Shown here one piece after another: positions 1 to 8,904 of a DNA stretch of 64,000 bases. Below the pieces are notes generated by a model. That model was not told the DNA's origin. It saw only the letters and a program-made list of their open reading frames with translations, and ran no database searches. The position numbers were made by a program, and so were the translations under genes. This DNA comes from Strobilurus pachycystidiatus (lineage: Eukaryota; Basidiomycota; Agaricomycetes; Agaricales; Physalacriaceae). The DNA is taken from assembly GCA_019915135.1 (NCBI GenBank), contig JAHLMK010000011.1:1-64000 (forward strand). The letters run 5' to 3'. How positions within the stretch are numbered: the stretch's first letter is position 1; each line of letters begins with the position of its first letter.

Positions 1-504
1 AGGGTGCATCGGGATTATGACCGCTGACCGGCCTGCTTTTATGCGCGTTTCGAAACCACCGAATTCAATCAGTGAAATCTAATATTACTGGGGTCAGTAC
101 TTTACAGCATCCAGCATGGAAGTACTTCCTTAACCAACGTCATGGTGATGCCTTCCAATGCGTGCTTTCTGTGTGGCAGATCACGCCATGATACATGATG
201 AGCGATGAAATCAATATTCAATCCACTACTTACGAAGCACTGTAATAGCCCATACCAGCGTGTCCGCACATCCCGACGAGTGAAGACACAGTTAGAAGCC
301 TTCCTCCTATGGGCTTGTTGACATCGCGAAGGAACTTGACTGCCTCCGTTGATACGTTCACCGCTCCCCAGAAGTTAACATCGAACAGAGCACGCGCTTC
401 CGCTGCCTGCTCGGCCTCAACCTCGCTGATGGTTGGGTATCCAGCGTTGTTGAAGACGACATCGAGTCGCCCAAAAGTACTTTTCACCTCCGCAAAGGCG
501 GCGG
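1..504 (-). pseudogene. Short-chain dehydrogenase/reductase, 3' part (interrupted by retrotransposon; runs off window)
   Basis: This is the downstream half of an NAD(P)-dependent SDR oxidoreductase. Reading the minus strand from 504 downwards shows the SDR motif NNAG (in VVFNNAGYPTIS), the catalytic Ser region (TVSSLVG) and the active-site Tyr/Lys motif YYSASK. YSASK is completed across an intron at 169-233 (GTAAGT...ACACAG). A second intron fits at 79-125, after which the frame continues as SLIEFGGFETR and leaves the window at position 1. The upstream half lies at 9404-9657, on the far side of the LTR element. Removing the element and one copy of the target duplication joins the halves in frame through the typical linker between the cofactor domain and NNAG. 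The family is certain from the motifs; the substrate is not predictable. The allele should be non-functional unless the element is spliced out. Confidence 0.85.
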
Positions 505-1003
505 TGTGGGAGTGCACGGCGTCGTACACGTGAAACGCCGGCCGCGCCGCACCTTCCCGTTTAGGTAGCATACCCATATCCGGACACATCCACTTCCTTT
601 CGACACACACATCCCGATGACATTATACCTTCTCGCCTCTGCCTTCTGTACCTTTACTTATTCACATATTCTTATATCAAATTAGGCCTCGGACAAATGG
701 CCTTAGTTACTTACTATTCCATGGAACCTCGATTCGGACGGCGACGCCCTCCTTTATATAGCTCCAGACTAGCTACAGCCTCTCTTGTCTTCGACCACCC
801 ATACTCTAAATCAACTCTCTACTCTCTCGTTAAACGGTTCCACGCGCGAACTACTTCTCACATATCCCACTTCCATCCTCGCGATCCTTCTCGGACTCCC
901 GTCCGTCTCGCTCGCGACCGCCTCACACACTCAGCTACAGCTCACGGTCTTCGGCGACTCTCATCATTATTTGTCTACGTGAGGACAACCTCACGCTTCG
1001 ACA
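505..1003 (+). repeat. 5' LTR
   Basis: 499 bp, identical to 8905-9403. A TATA-like box (TTTATATA) lies at 753-760, followed by a pyrimidine-rich stretch, which fits the U3/R promoter region. The small ORFs inside the LTR are duplicated with it and show no protein-family features. Confidence 0.95.
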
Positions 1004-1021
1004 GTGGAGCCCACCGGGAGG
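1004..1021 (+). other. Candidate tRNA primer-binding site
   Basis: Directly after the 5' LTR comes G followed by TGGAGCCCACCGGG. It begins with TGG, the complement of a tRNA 3'-CCA end, at the expected place for minus-strand priming. The matching tRNA was not identified. Confidence 0.5.
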
Positions 1022-1256
1022 GATTGCCGGACACAGTCAGCCTAGCTGAGTACTACCACCTCCTCATACCCTTGGGACGTTGTCCTTCTCTTGGCTACAC
1101 AAAAAGCTTAGCACCTCATATATCAGACAAATACCCCTCTCTGCTACTCGACTACCAGGCAACGCAAAACGCTTATCTGAAATTCAGAGCCTCTCTTGAC
1201 ATTTTCAAACTCTACCACCTCCTGTACCTTCTCTCGATCGTTCAGGTCGACTCTGC

Positions 1257-3812
1257 ATGCCAACGGTCGATCCGAGGACAGTTCCACTACCCAAATCACC
1301 CCTTCGTACCTCACTTGACCCGCTACCGGCGACGAGAAACCCAACCATGCCGCCCCAGCCTCAAGTACAGTTCTCGCAACTCTACCAGCCTATGCCCATC
1401 CCGGGCACGGCGAACGCACCCAAGTACAATGGATATGATACGAAGTTCTTCCTAGACAACCTTGTCTTGTATGGACTCGCTGCAAATATCGCAGTCAAGG
1501 ATAACCTCGTCGAGTACATCTACAAGTACTCATCCGACGAAGTCAAAGAGCATATACGCGATCTTCCCGAGTTCGACGAGGACGAACCTGGCAAGACGTG
1601 GGACAAGGCCGTCAACGTCTTGAAAAAGCTATACGCGTCTCGCAACAAACCTCGGGACGTGAAAATCGAAGAACTCAAGAAGTTCATCAGAGATTCGGCA
1701 GCTAAGTCTTCATACAGAAACTCGACAGAAGTTGAAACTTACTATCGCGAGTACCTCAAACTGGCGGCGCCTCTAAAGAAGACCAAGAAGATCTCCGAAG
1801 CGCAGTACAACGCCTACTTCATCCAAGGCATCCCTTCGGTCATGAAGGAATGGTTCAACTTGCAGGTCCCGGAAGACAAACGAGACAGTACGAAGGCACC
1901 AGCGCTCACTGATAGCGTCGAGATCCTGGAGAAGAGATTCGATAAGACGAGTCTGCTATACGAGCCTTGGAAAGACGAGAAAGAGGACAAGTCCGTCCGA
2001 TTCGATGAAGACGGCGCTCGTCTCGACTCAGAGGATGGAGACGATACGAACTGGCGCGCTCAGACGCCGCCTGCAGCTAAGTCGAGTCTCTCCGACCCTA
2101 TCGCAGACCTAGCTAAGCGTCTCGAAGGCCTACACATCAACGCTGCCAATAGAACGAACGGAAGCCAAGTATTCACAGAGCTCGCCCGCGTCCTAGCCGC
2201 ACTCGGAGGAGCAGGTGACGGCAGAACCGAGCAAGGTGCCGTAAACGCCTCTCTACCTCCGACCACGACTACGCAACCCGCTCCGCACAACCACGGCACG
2301 GACGAATACTGTTTCATGTGCGCGGTCATGAACCCCAACCATCCCAGAGGACTTCGACACTGTACCACGCTCAGATCGCTCGTGGCAGCGGGACGCGTCA
2401 GACTCAGCGCTGAGTCCGGACTTTACGTGCTACCGGACGGTTCAAAGCTCCCCTTCGTACCTCGCTTCTACGAGGGAGGACTACCCGCGTATCTCGACGC
2501 AAACTACCCGACGCCGCCATCGACGCGTACGAGCGCTATCTCCGTGATCTTCGGTGACGACACAGGGCTAGATGGTTTTGCGACCTCGAATCCAACGTAC
2601 GCATACCCAGTTGAGACTCGGAGCAAAGCTAATGCAGAGAACCGTTTCAACCCCATGGCGCGCCCCAAGAACGACAAGCAACGCGAAATAGAGCCCGTCT
2701 TCCCACCGACTCAACCAGCACCGCCTCGTAACGCGCCAGTGCCAGCGCCGACTAAGCCTGCACCCCAGCCGGCGAACAATCCGCCGCAGAAGAACGTTAC
2801 GATTCCTCCACCGCCGAACCCTATCAATAGACAGGACGGATGGAAGAAGTCACAACCGTCGCGTAACCAGAAGGACGTGGAAATGAGAGACGACTCGAAA
2901 GATAAGTCCGACACTACCAAACGGTACCATTTCACTTCCGATATCCAGGAAACAGCGAACACTTTAGGCGTCTACGAGGCGATGATGTCCCGAGAGATAC
3001 AGGTACCTTTCAGGGATCTCATTGGAATCAGCCCCGACTTGCAGAAACTCTTCAACGCGGCTACGAAGACGCGACGGGAGTACAAAACCACTACAGCTGA
3101 GTTACACCACTCTGACGATTTCAAATATCTGCGTAACGTCGACACAGTTACAACGGCAGGCAACGGGGAACGTTCGCCTTACGCGTCAGCCAAACTGGCC
3201 ATCGACCCGGATGAACTACCTGACATCATTCGCAAGGTCTCGCACGCGCTACCTATCCAAGACACTCCATTCCTGGCAATGGTCACCGGTACCTTCCAGG
3301 TCAAAATCAACGGCGTCTCGAAGATCGCCATGATTGACACGGGATCCGAAGTTTCCCTCGGAGACCGTCTGGTTGCAGATGATTGCTCGCTGCCTCTCGA
3401 CTTCCAGGGGTCTAACTGGTCGTTGAAGGGCATTCACGGTCTTCCGGAGAGATTGAACGGCCTCTGCTCGGAGGTTCCGTTCAAGATTGGGTCGCACGAA
3501 TTCACGCATTCACTCTTCGTCTCGAGAAACGACAACATAGGAAATTTCGACATCATACTCGGACAGCCATTCCTGCACTGGTTTGCCGCGAGACTAGAGT
3601 ATTCGCGTACAGGTGAAGTTCGCCTCGTTCTCTGGAAAGACGGTGACCGCTCCCACCAGCCAACGCTATCCATCGCTATTGTTCAACCGGGAGACACACG
3701 CAACAAGACTGCCATCGAACCCCGCCCGCATCCTCCTCCACACCACTCTCATCGCGAACATGCCGCGTCGCGTATCGAAGAGGTCTTCGACGATGATGTC
3801 GAGGATTTTTGA
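1257..3812 (+). CDS. Gag-protease polyprotein of the LTR element
   Basis: An open frame of 851 residues. Its upstream ATG is at 1257, but the ATG at 1347 has the better context (ACCATGCC) and starts the conserved-looking part (MPPQPQVQFSQ). Roughly residues 30-260 look like a helical, charged Gag capsid region. Around residue 350 there is a Cys/His motif, CFMCAVMNPNHPRGLRHC, spaced C-x2-C-x6-H-x6-C, wider than the classical CCHC knuckle. A Pro-rich linker follows. The C-terminal part contains a retropepsin-like aspartic protease with the catalytic motif IDTGSEVSLG and later the hydrophobic strand FDIILGQPF. The protease is therefore fused to Gag rather than to Pol. The stop codon TGA at 3810-3812 shares its A with the ATG of the next frame (TGATG). 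Confidence 0.85.
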   Translation: MPTVDPRTVPLPKSPLRTSLDPLPATRNPTMPPQPQVQFSQLYQPMPIPGTANAPKYNGYDTKFFLDNLVLYGLAANIAVKDNLVEYIYKYSSDEVKEHIRDLPEFDEDEPGKTWDKAVNVLKKLYASRNKPRDVKIEELKKFIRDSAAKSSYRNSTEVETYYREYLKLAAPLKKTKKISEAQYNAYFIQGIPSVMKEWFNLQVPEDKRDSTKAPALTDSVEILEKRFDKTSLLYEPWKDEKEDKSVRFDEDGARLDSEDGDDTNWRAQTPPAAKSSLSDPIADLAKRLEGLHINAANRTNGSQVFTELARVLAALGGAGDGRTEQGAVNASLPPTTTTQPAPHNHGTDEYCFMCAVMNPNHPRGLRHCTTLRSLVAAGRVRLSAESGLYVLPDGSKLPFVPRFYEGGLPAYLDANYPTPPSTRTSAISVIFGDDTGLDGFATSNPTYAYPVETRSKANAENRFNPMARPKNDKQREIEPVFPPTQPAPPRNAPVPAPTKPAPQPANNPPQKNVTIPPPPNPINRQDGWKKSQPSRNQKDVEMRDDSKDKSDTTKRYHFTSDIQETANTLGVYEAMMSREIQVPFRDLIGISPDLQKLFNAATKTRREYKTTTAELHHSDDFKYLRNVDTVTTAGNGERSPYASAKLAIDPDELPDIIRKVSHALPIQDTPFLAMVTGTFQVKINGVSKIAMIDTGSEVSLGDRLVADDCSLPLDFQGSNWSLKGIHGLPERLNGLCSEVPFKIGSHEFTHSLFVSRNDNIGNFDIILGQPFLHWFAARLEYSRTGEVRLVLWKDGDRSHQPTLSIAIVQPGDTRNKTAIEPRPHPPPHHSHREHAASRIEEVFDDDVEDF

Positions 3813-6337
3813 TGGGGGAACGAAGGTCGGAGGTCTTCAGTTCCCATACAGCTACGCTGGGAAGATCCTTCGAATGTCTCATGGGGAACGACAACTTTTC
3901 TGATTTCGACTCATTACTATCTCTTGACCCACCTCCCGAATACGACTCTTTGATTCACGGCTACATTCGTTCGAACGGGCTTGACCCTACTACTCTTCCT
4001 ATCACTCCATGGACGGCACGCGCCATCCCGAACTACATCACCAACTTATCCGCAACTTCAACCTCTCCACGCCCTAAGAAAACGGGCCGTCGTTATAAGA
4101 ACGAACATCAACGCTACCGGCCTGTACCAACATACATGCCAGACCCCGAAGCTCAGTATTTCAAACCTATTCCACCCCCACCCAGACTCAAATTGCCAAC
4201 ACACCCAGTTCCGTGGCGCCAACAGACGTTCAATTCGAGATTGACTTTCGAAAGAATGGAAATGATGGTCTCAAAGGTCAACATGGACGATTTCTACGAG
4301 GAGGAGATCGACCTCCTCGCTCACGTATTCCTTAAACGCTCAAAGGCGTTCGCCTTCGATATCACGGAGAAAGGAGAGTTCTCGCCCGAGTATTACCCCG
4401 ACTACATTATCCCGGTTATCGAGCATACTCCTTGGCAGCGCCCTCCCATCACACTATCGAGAGCTATTGTGTCGGACGTACGCGATGAGATTCGCAGATG
4501 TATTGACATCGGGAAGTTTGAGCCAACCTCGTCGAGCTATCGCTCACCACTCTTTGCCGTAGCGAAGAAACCAGGATCAAGACCCCCTGTCAGACTCATA
4601 CTGAACGTTGAAGAGCTCAACGCCGTGACGGTGAGGGACGCTGCTTTACCTCCGAACATTAATGATTTCGCTGAGTCCTTTGCCGGGTACGCGGTATATT
4701 TCCTCGGCGACCTCTTCTCTGGATTCGACGCTTGTCGAGTCGACACAAGATCGCGACCACTACAGGCATTTTCCTGTGTCGAGGGTGCTCTCCAGCAAAC
4801 GACACTCGTACAGGGCTATACAAACTCGATACAGGAATTCTCTCGCCGAGTTCTACACGCGCTAAAGAACGTTCGCGATAAAGGTATATGCGATAACTTC
4901 ATAGACGACTGTGGAGTACGCGGACCACCTTCACGATACAACGATGAACCTATCCCGTCCAATAAACGCGTGAGGAAGTTCATCTGGTTCTTTGCAGAGA
5001 ACATAGACGACTTTCTCGGAGCTCTGGAGGCCGCAGGCATTACGATCTCAGGTCCTAAGACAATGATGGCCACTCTCAAGCTCACCATTGCTGGCTCACT
5101 TGTAGCGTTGGAAGGATGGATACTCCCGCCAGACCTCATCTCGAAGATCACTGCCTGGCCGATCCCTGCGAGCGTTCAAGAAGTCAGAATGTTTCTCGGA
5201 CTCGCAGGAGGAGCTCGACGCTGGATACGCAACTTTGCAATGATTGCTAAGCCGCTCACCGTACTACTCATTGACATTGACATCGACACGCCATTCCAGA
5301 TCACGGACTCCGCGTCTGACGCGGTCGAACATCTCAAGCACCGTCTAACAACGGCGCCAATTTTGATTCGAGTCGACTACGACAAAGCCAAGGCCGTCAG
5401 TCTACCTCCGCGCGACTCCGATGAGGGCTTGATAGTTCTCGGCGTCGACTCGAGCTGGATGGGCTCTGGCTGGGTGATGTATCAAGTAACCGAATCACTG
5501 AAGAAGCCCGCCATGTTTGGGTCGTGCACGTTCAACAAAACTCAACAAAACTACGGTCAACCCAAGTCGGAAGTCTTCGGCGTATTCTGCGCGCTGAAAG
5601 ACTTCAGACATCGAGTTTGGGGAGTCCATTTCTGCCTCGAACATGATGCGATCTCACTAGCAAAGATGCTCAGAGACCCGGACGATGTTCCGAACGCGCC
5701 TATGCTACGATGGATTTACTGGATTCAACTTTTCGATTTCGAGACCCGACACGTACCAGCGGCGTCATTCAAGATGGAGGACGCCTTGTCTCGTACGAGC
5801 ATCAAGACCGAGTACCCCAACACTGCGGACGACGCCGAAGATTTCTTAGACGCGTACGATATGGCGTACGGCTCGGTAGAGTCTGCACAACACTCGGAGC
5901 GTTCTCCTACACGTCTGTACCGGTTCATACTGGACTCTCTCGCCATCAAACATTCCAATCCATTTGTCGCAAACTGGGATCGACACGGCTCGGCTCCAAT
6001 ATACAGGCGATCAAACGCGATATCCTACGCGCCAGAACACTCGTACGCGGGAGGATTCTCGTCAGTCGAAGCTACGCAACCTTTCTCTCTCCTTGCCCGC
6101 TCTGCCTTAACACGCGTGTCTGCCCTGACTTTGCACCGACTCGTTCCACGGTTCGAACGAGTTTTGTCTGCTCCTTCGCAGACGAACTGGTCGAACTCGA
6201 GGGCTACATTTACAATGCCAACCTCGCTACTGTGGCTCAGACAAAAGCCGCTCCTTCCACGGACGTTGTGTATGCGAGCCCTACGACAGGCCATCGCATT
6301 GGACAGCGTGACCGAGATGACGATGAATATTGGATAG
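3812..6337 (+). CDS. Reverse transcriptase-RNase H of the LTR element
   Basis: Frame 2 ORF whose ATG at 3812 overlaps the TGA of the Gag-protease frame. After an N-terminal linker, the RT fingers and palm are visible: KFEPTSSSYRSPLFAVAKK, then the first catalytic Asp region LGDLFSGFD, then the polymerase box FIDD in place of the usual YxDD. The RNase H domain follows with catalytic acidic positions in GVDSSWMGSG, KSEVFGVF and EHDAISLAKML, and ends with the typical DALSRTS. The frame stays open to 6337, but from roughly 5900 onward it no longer resembles retroelement protein, and the integrase is in the -1 frame. Translation probably depends on reinitiation or coupling at TGATG; that is inference. 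Confidence 0.88.
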   Translation: MGERRSEVFSSHTATLGRSFECLMGNDNFSDFDSLLSLDPPPEYDSLIHGYIRSNGLDPTTLPITPWTARAIPNYITNLSATSTSPRPKKTGRRYKNEHQRYRPVPTYMPDPEAQYFKPIPPPPRLKLPTHPVPWRQQTFNSRLTFERMEMMVSKVNMDDFYEEEIDLLAHVFLKRSKAFAFDITEKGEFSPEYYPDYIIPVIEHTPWQRPPITLSRAIVSDVRDEIRRCIDIGKFEPTSSSYRSPLFAVAKKPGSRPPVRLILNVEELNAVTVRDAALPPNINDFAESFAGYAVYFLGDLFSGFDACRVDTRSRPLQAFSCVEGALQQTTLVQGYTNSIQEFSRRVLHALKNVRDKGICDNFIDDCGVRGPPSRYNDEPIPSNKRVRKFIWFFAENIDDFLGALEAAGITISGPKTMMATLKLTIAGSLVALEGWILPPDLISKITAWPIPASVQEVRMFLGLAGGARRWIRNFAMIAKPLTVLLIDIDIDTPFQITDSASDAVEHLKHRLTTAPILIRVDYDKAKAVSLPPRDSDEGLIVLGVDSSWMGSGWVMYQVTESLKKPAMFGSCTFNKTQQNYGQPKSEVFGVFCALKDFRHRVWGVHFCLEHDAISLAKMLRDPDDVPNAPMLRWIYWIQLFDFETRHVPAASFKMEDALSRTSIKTEYPNTADDAEDFLDAYDMAYGSVESAQHSERSPTRLYRFILDSLAIKHSNPFVANWDRHGSAPIYRRSNAISYAPEHSYAGGFSSVEATQPFSLLARSALTRVSALTLHRLVPRFERVLSAPSQTNWSNSRATFTMPTSLLWLRQKPLLPRTLCMRALRQAIALDSVTEMTMNIG

Positions 6338-7710
6338 AGCTACGTGAATTTCTACAGTCAGGAAGATACCCCGCCAAGTTGACGACCGATAGCGAACGTC
6401 TGAAATTCCATCGGCGATCCCGCCGGTTCATACTCAACGAGGGGCGGCTATGGCTCGTCCCGAAGAAGACTACAGGTTTCATGCCTCGGGTGGTTGTCAC
6501 GGAACGACGCAAGCGCGAGAAACTCATCGCAGACGCGCACTTGCAAACGGGACACCGTGGCAGGGACGCCACTTACAAGCTTTTGGCGGACCGTTTCTAC
6601 TGGCCGAACCTCTATGATAACGTCTCGTGGTTCGTACGTTCCTGCATCGAATGTCAGAAGGCTATGGTTCACAGACCGGTTTTACCCTACAACGAGTCAT
6701 GGACGGCGCCGCTACTTCGACATTTTGACTTAGACACTATCCACATGCCTACTGGCGTAGGCGGCGTCGAGTACATCATCCAAGCCATCGAACGCACCAT
6801 TCTCTGGCCCGAGGCGAGGGCAATCAAGGCTGCAAATGCCCGAACGGTCGCAAAGTTCATCTACGAAGACATTGTATGCAGGTACTCATGCGTCCCCGTT
6901 ATCACTATGGACGGTGGAGCCGAATTTCAAGGCGAGGTTATCTTTCTTCTACGGTCACTTTACAATTGCACAGTGATAATTTCTACCCCATATCACCCAG
7001 AAGGAAACGCGCCCATTGAACGCGCCCATCAACCCCTCGTGAACGCGTTGTTCAAACTCGCCGGAGATGCCAAAGGAAACTGGCCTCTTTTTGTCCACGC
7101 AGTACTTTTTGCTATGCGAACGACCGTCAGCAGGTCGACTGGATTCTCGCCGTTCTACTTGCTCTATGGCCAACAGCCTGTCTTCTCGTTTGACTTGGAC
7201 GAGGTGACCTGGCAGATCCTCGACTGGGACAAGGTCAAGACCCACGACGATCTGATCATCATTCGCGCGAGGCAGATATCTCGGAAGAACGAAAAGATGG
7301 TGGAAGCGCTGAAGAACCTGAAGGAGTCGCGAAAGCGCGCTATTGAAGACCAAGCTAAGCGCGCACATTACAAGTTTGATTTCTCTGACTACGAGGAAGG
7401 CATGTACGTCTGGCTACGCGAGTCGAAACTCGACGAAATCAAAGGAGGAAAAGGCCAGTGGACGTACGCAGGACCATATATAATCCACGAGAAAAGAGGA
7501 CACGACGCGTTTGTATTACGCGAGCTCTCGGGGGCGATACTCAAAGGTCACGTCAACATACGACGTCTTCGGCTGTTCTACTTCCGACCCGAAAACCAGA
7601 CTTTGCGCTCGACACTAGACGCCAAGAAGAAAACGACAATTCAAACGCCCAGCCCACTCAGTCGTCTTGATGAAGTGTACGCCTTCCGGGTGGCGCACGG
7701 CATCTGCTAA
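5710..7710 (+). CDS. Integrase of the LTR element (-1 frame relative to RT)
   Basis: The frame 1 ORF is open from before 5710; the coding part probably begins somewhere between 5900 and 6200. Visible domains, in order: an upstream helical segment (YWIELREFLQSGRYPAK); an HHCC zinc-binding domain (HLQTGHRGRD ... RSCIECQK); the catalytic core with D in HFDLDTIHM, D in TMDGGAEFQ and E in NAPIERAHQP (DDE set complete); and a C-terminal GPY/F-like module (WTYAGPYIIHEKRG). It ends at TAA 7708-7710. How the ribosome gets from the RT frame (2) to this frame (1) is not clear: a -1 frameshift somewhere in 5810-6337, or an inactivating indel. I found no unambiguous slippery heptamer. Confidence 0.85.
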   Translation: MDLLDSTFRFRDPTRTSGVIQDGGRLVSYEHQDRVPQHCGRRRRFLRRVRYGVRLGRVCTTLGAFSYTSVPVHTGLSRHQTFQSICRKLGSTRLGSNIQAIKRDILRARTLVRGRILVSRSYATFLSPCPLCLNTRVCPDFAPTRSTVRTSFVCSFADELVELEGYIYNANLATVAQTKAAPSTDVVYASPTTGHRIGQRDRDDDEYWIELREFLQSGRYPAKLTTDSERLKFHRRSRRFILNEGRLWLVPKKTTGFMPRVVVTERRKREKLIADAHLQTGHRGRDATYKLLADRFYWPNLYDNVSWFVRSCIECQKAMVHRPVLPYNESWTAPLLRHFDLDTIHMPTGVGGVEYIIQAIERTILWPEARAIKAANARTVAKFIYEDIVCRYSCVPVITMDGGAEFQGEVIFLLRSLYNCTVIISTPYHPEGNAPIERAHQPLVNALFKLAGDAKGNWPLFVHAVLFAMRTTVSRSTGFSPFYLLYGQQPVFSFDLDEVTWQILDWDKVKTHDDLIIIRARQISRKNEKMVEALKNLKESRKRAIEDQAKRAHYKFDFSDYEEGMYVWLRESKLDEIKGGKGQWTYAGPYIIHEKRGHDAFVLRELSGAILKGHVNIRRLRLFYFRPENQTLRSTLDAKKKTTIQTPSPLSRLDEVYAFRVAHGIC

Positions 7711-7907
7711 ACGGCGAGTTACACCTACCCCTCTCCTGTGGCACTTGACATACACGAACAACGCCCCCAGAAGACGTGCCTGTTGCCAAGGATGGCAACA
7801 GATACCCCTCAAGATACCCCTCTCTACTCCTTTCCTTCAGAATCCATCTCTCGACTTCCTTATCATCCCTCGATCTAAACACGACTTCTCTTACACCCCC
7901 CCCCGCT

Positions 7908-8870
7908 ATGCCAAACAATCCCGTTGCGTACTTTAGCCTACCCGCGCTCTTTGTCTCGGGTCCCGACGCCATCGTCTACGATCCCGCCGAGTTCAAGAAG
8001 AATACGATGAAGTTCTTCGAGTGCACGTCCGAGTGCATCGCCACGAATGACCTCTCGCTCGTCGTGTGTAGCGCCTTCTACAACAGAGCTGCACCGAGTT
8101 GGAGAGAACAGATGCCGTTGAGAGAGCCGGTACCGGAGTTGAAGGATTGCCGCGAATCTTTGTACGCAGCCCCTCATTACATCTCTCGCCTCATCCACCA
8201 CCATCTACTGGACGACGATCGTATCTCACACATGTTCTACATATCCAAAATCCCCGCGACGTTCTGTCGCGCACTTCTCTCGAAGGACGGATCCGTCTAC
8301 TGGACTCGTGACCCAAACCTTCAGTGGGGCGAGTTCATCGACTACCTGCTTAACACCGGACGACCTATTCCATCTCGCTACATGATTGGCAACTCCCGCC
8401 AATTCCCGTTCAACGCCGATTACTTTCGCTGCTGCGCCACGTTGTTCCTCACTTTTGAGGAGCACGAACGCTGGATTACCTTCCTCTCTCCCGCCGAACG
8501 AGTAACGTACGGTGACCAATTCCAGCTTGTGCACCGTCCTACTCTGTTCCTCGCAAACACCAAGGCAACCTCGTTGGAAGACATGATGGAAGCGCGGTTC
8601 GACGATCTGCTCCTAGCGGATGAGGCGGCAAACTTTGGACCACGGAAGTTTGTGTCCAGGTACCAGAAAGACAACAGAGTCTGGTATCCGGACGCATTCC
8701 CGAGGACGTACGACTTCATGATGCGGTGCTTCTCACAGACGAACGCGCGTACGCCTCGCAATGGCGACGCAACGGACTACCAGAACTATCTCTTGAAACC
8801 TCACCAGGACATGACGCGTTACCTTAGAGACAACAAACGCGGCAACGTTGCAACGGTCATCCTTTCGTGA
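7908..8870 (+). CDS. Accessory ORF of the LTR element, function unknown
   Basis: A complete ORF (ATG 7908, TGA 8868-8870, about 320 residues) inside the element, between integrase and the 3' LTR and in the same orientation. The protein starts MPNNPVAYFSLPALF and is rich in aromatic and charged residues (SWREQMP, QWGEFIDYLL, FEEHERWITF). It has no signal peptide, no clear membrane span and no fusion-peptide-like stretch, so it does not look like an envelope gene despite the envelope-like position. It lacks the RT, protease and integrase motifs. A pyrimidine-rich leader precedes it and carries the motif ATACCCCTC twice (7803-7821), as does the Gag leader (1131-1139). That hints at a shared 5' signal. 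I do not recognise the family. Confidence 0.75.
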   Translation: MPNNPVAYFSLPALFVSGPDAIVYDPAEFKKNTMKFFECTSECIATNDLSLVVCSAFYNRAAPSWREQMPLREPVPELKDCRESLYAAPHYISRLIHHHLLDDDRISHMFYISKIPATFCRALLSKDGSVYWTRDPNLQWGEFIDYLLNTGRPIPSRYMIGNSRQFPFNADYFRCCATLFLTFEEHERWITFLSPAERVTYGDQFQLVHRPTLFLANTKATSLEDMMEARFDDLLLADEAANFGPRKFVSRYQKDNRVWYPDAFPRTYDFMMRCFSQTNARTPRNGDATDYQNYLLKPHQDMTRYLRDNKRGNVATVILS

Positions 8871-8904
8871 GAGTTCGGAACGAACCCTCATAACTTTGCC
8901 TCAC

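Noticed and set aside
697..1455. 252-residue plus-strand ORF starting inside the 5' LTR, with a shorter twin at 9097-9534 in the 3' LTR
   Set aside because: It exists twice only because the LTR is duplicated, has no family features, and runs into the Gag leader in a different frame from Gag.
7908..8870. Accessory ORF considered as an envelope gene
   Set aside because: No signal peptide, no transmembrane anchor, no furin-like site and no fusion-peptide-like stretch, so envelope is not supported despite the position.
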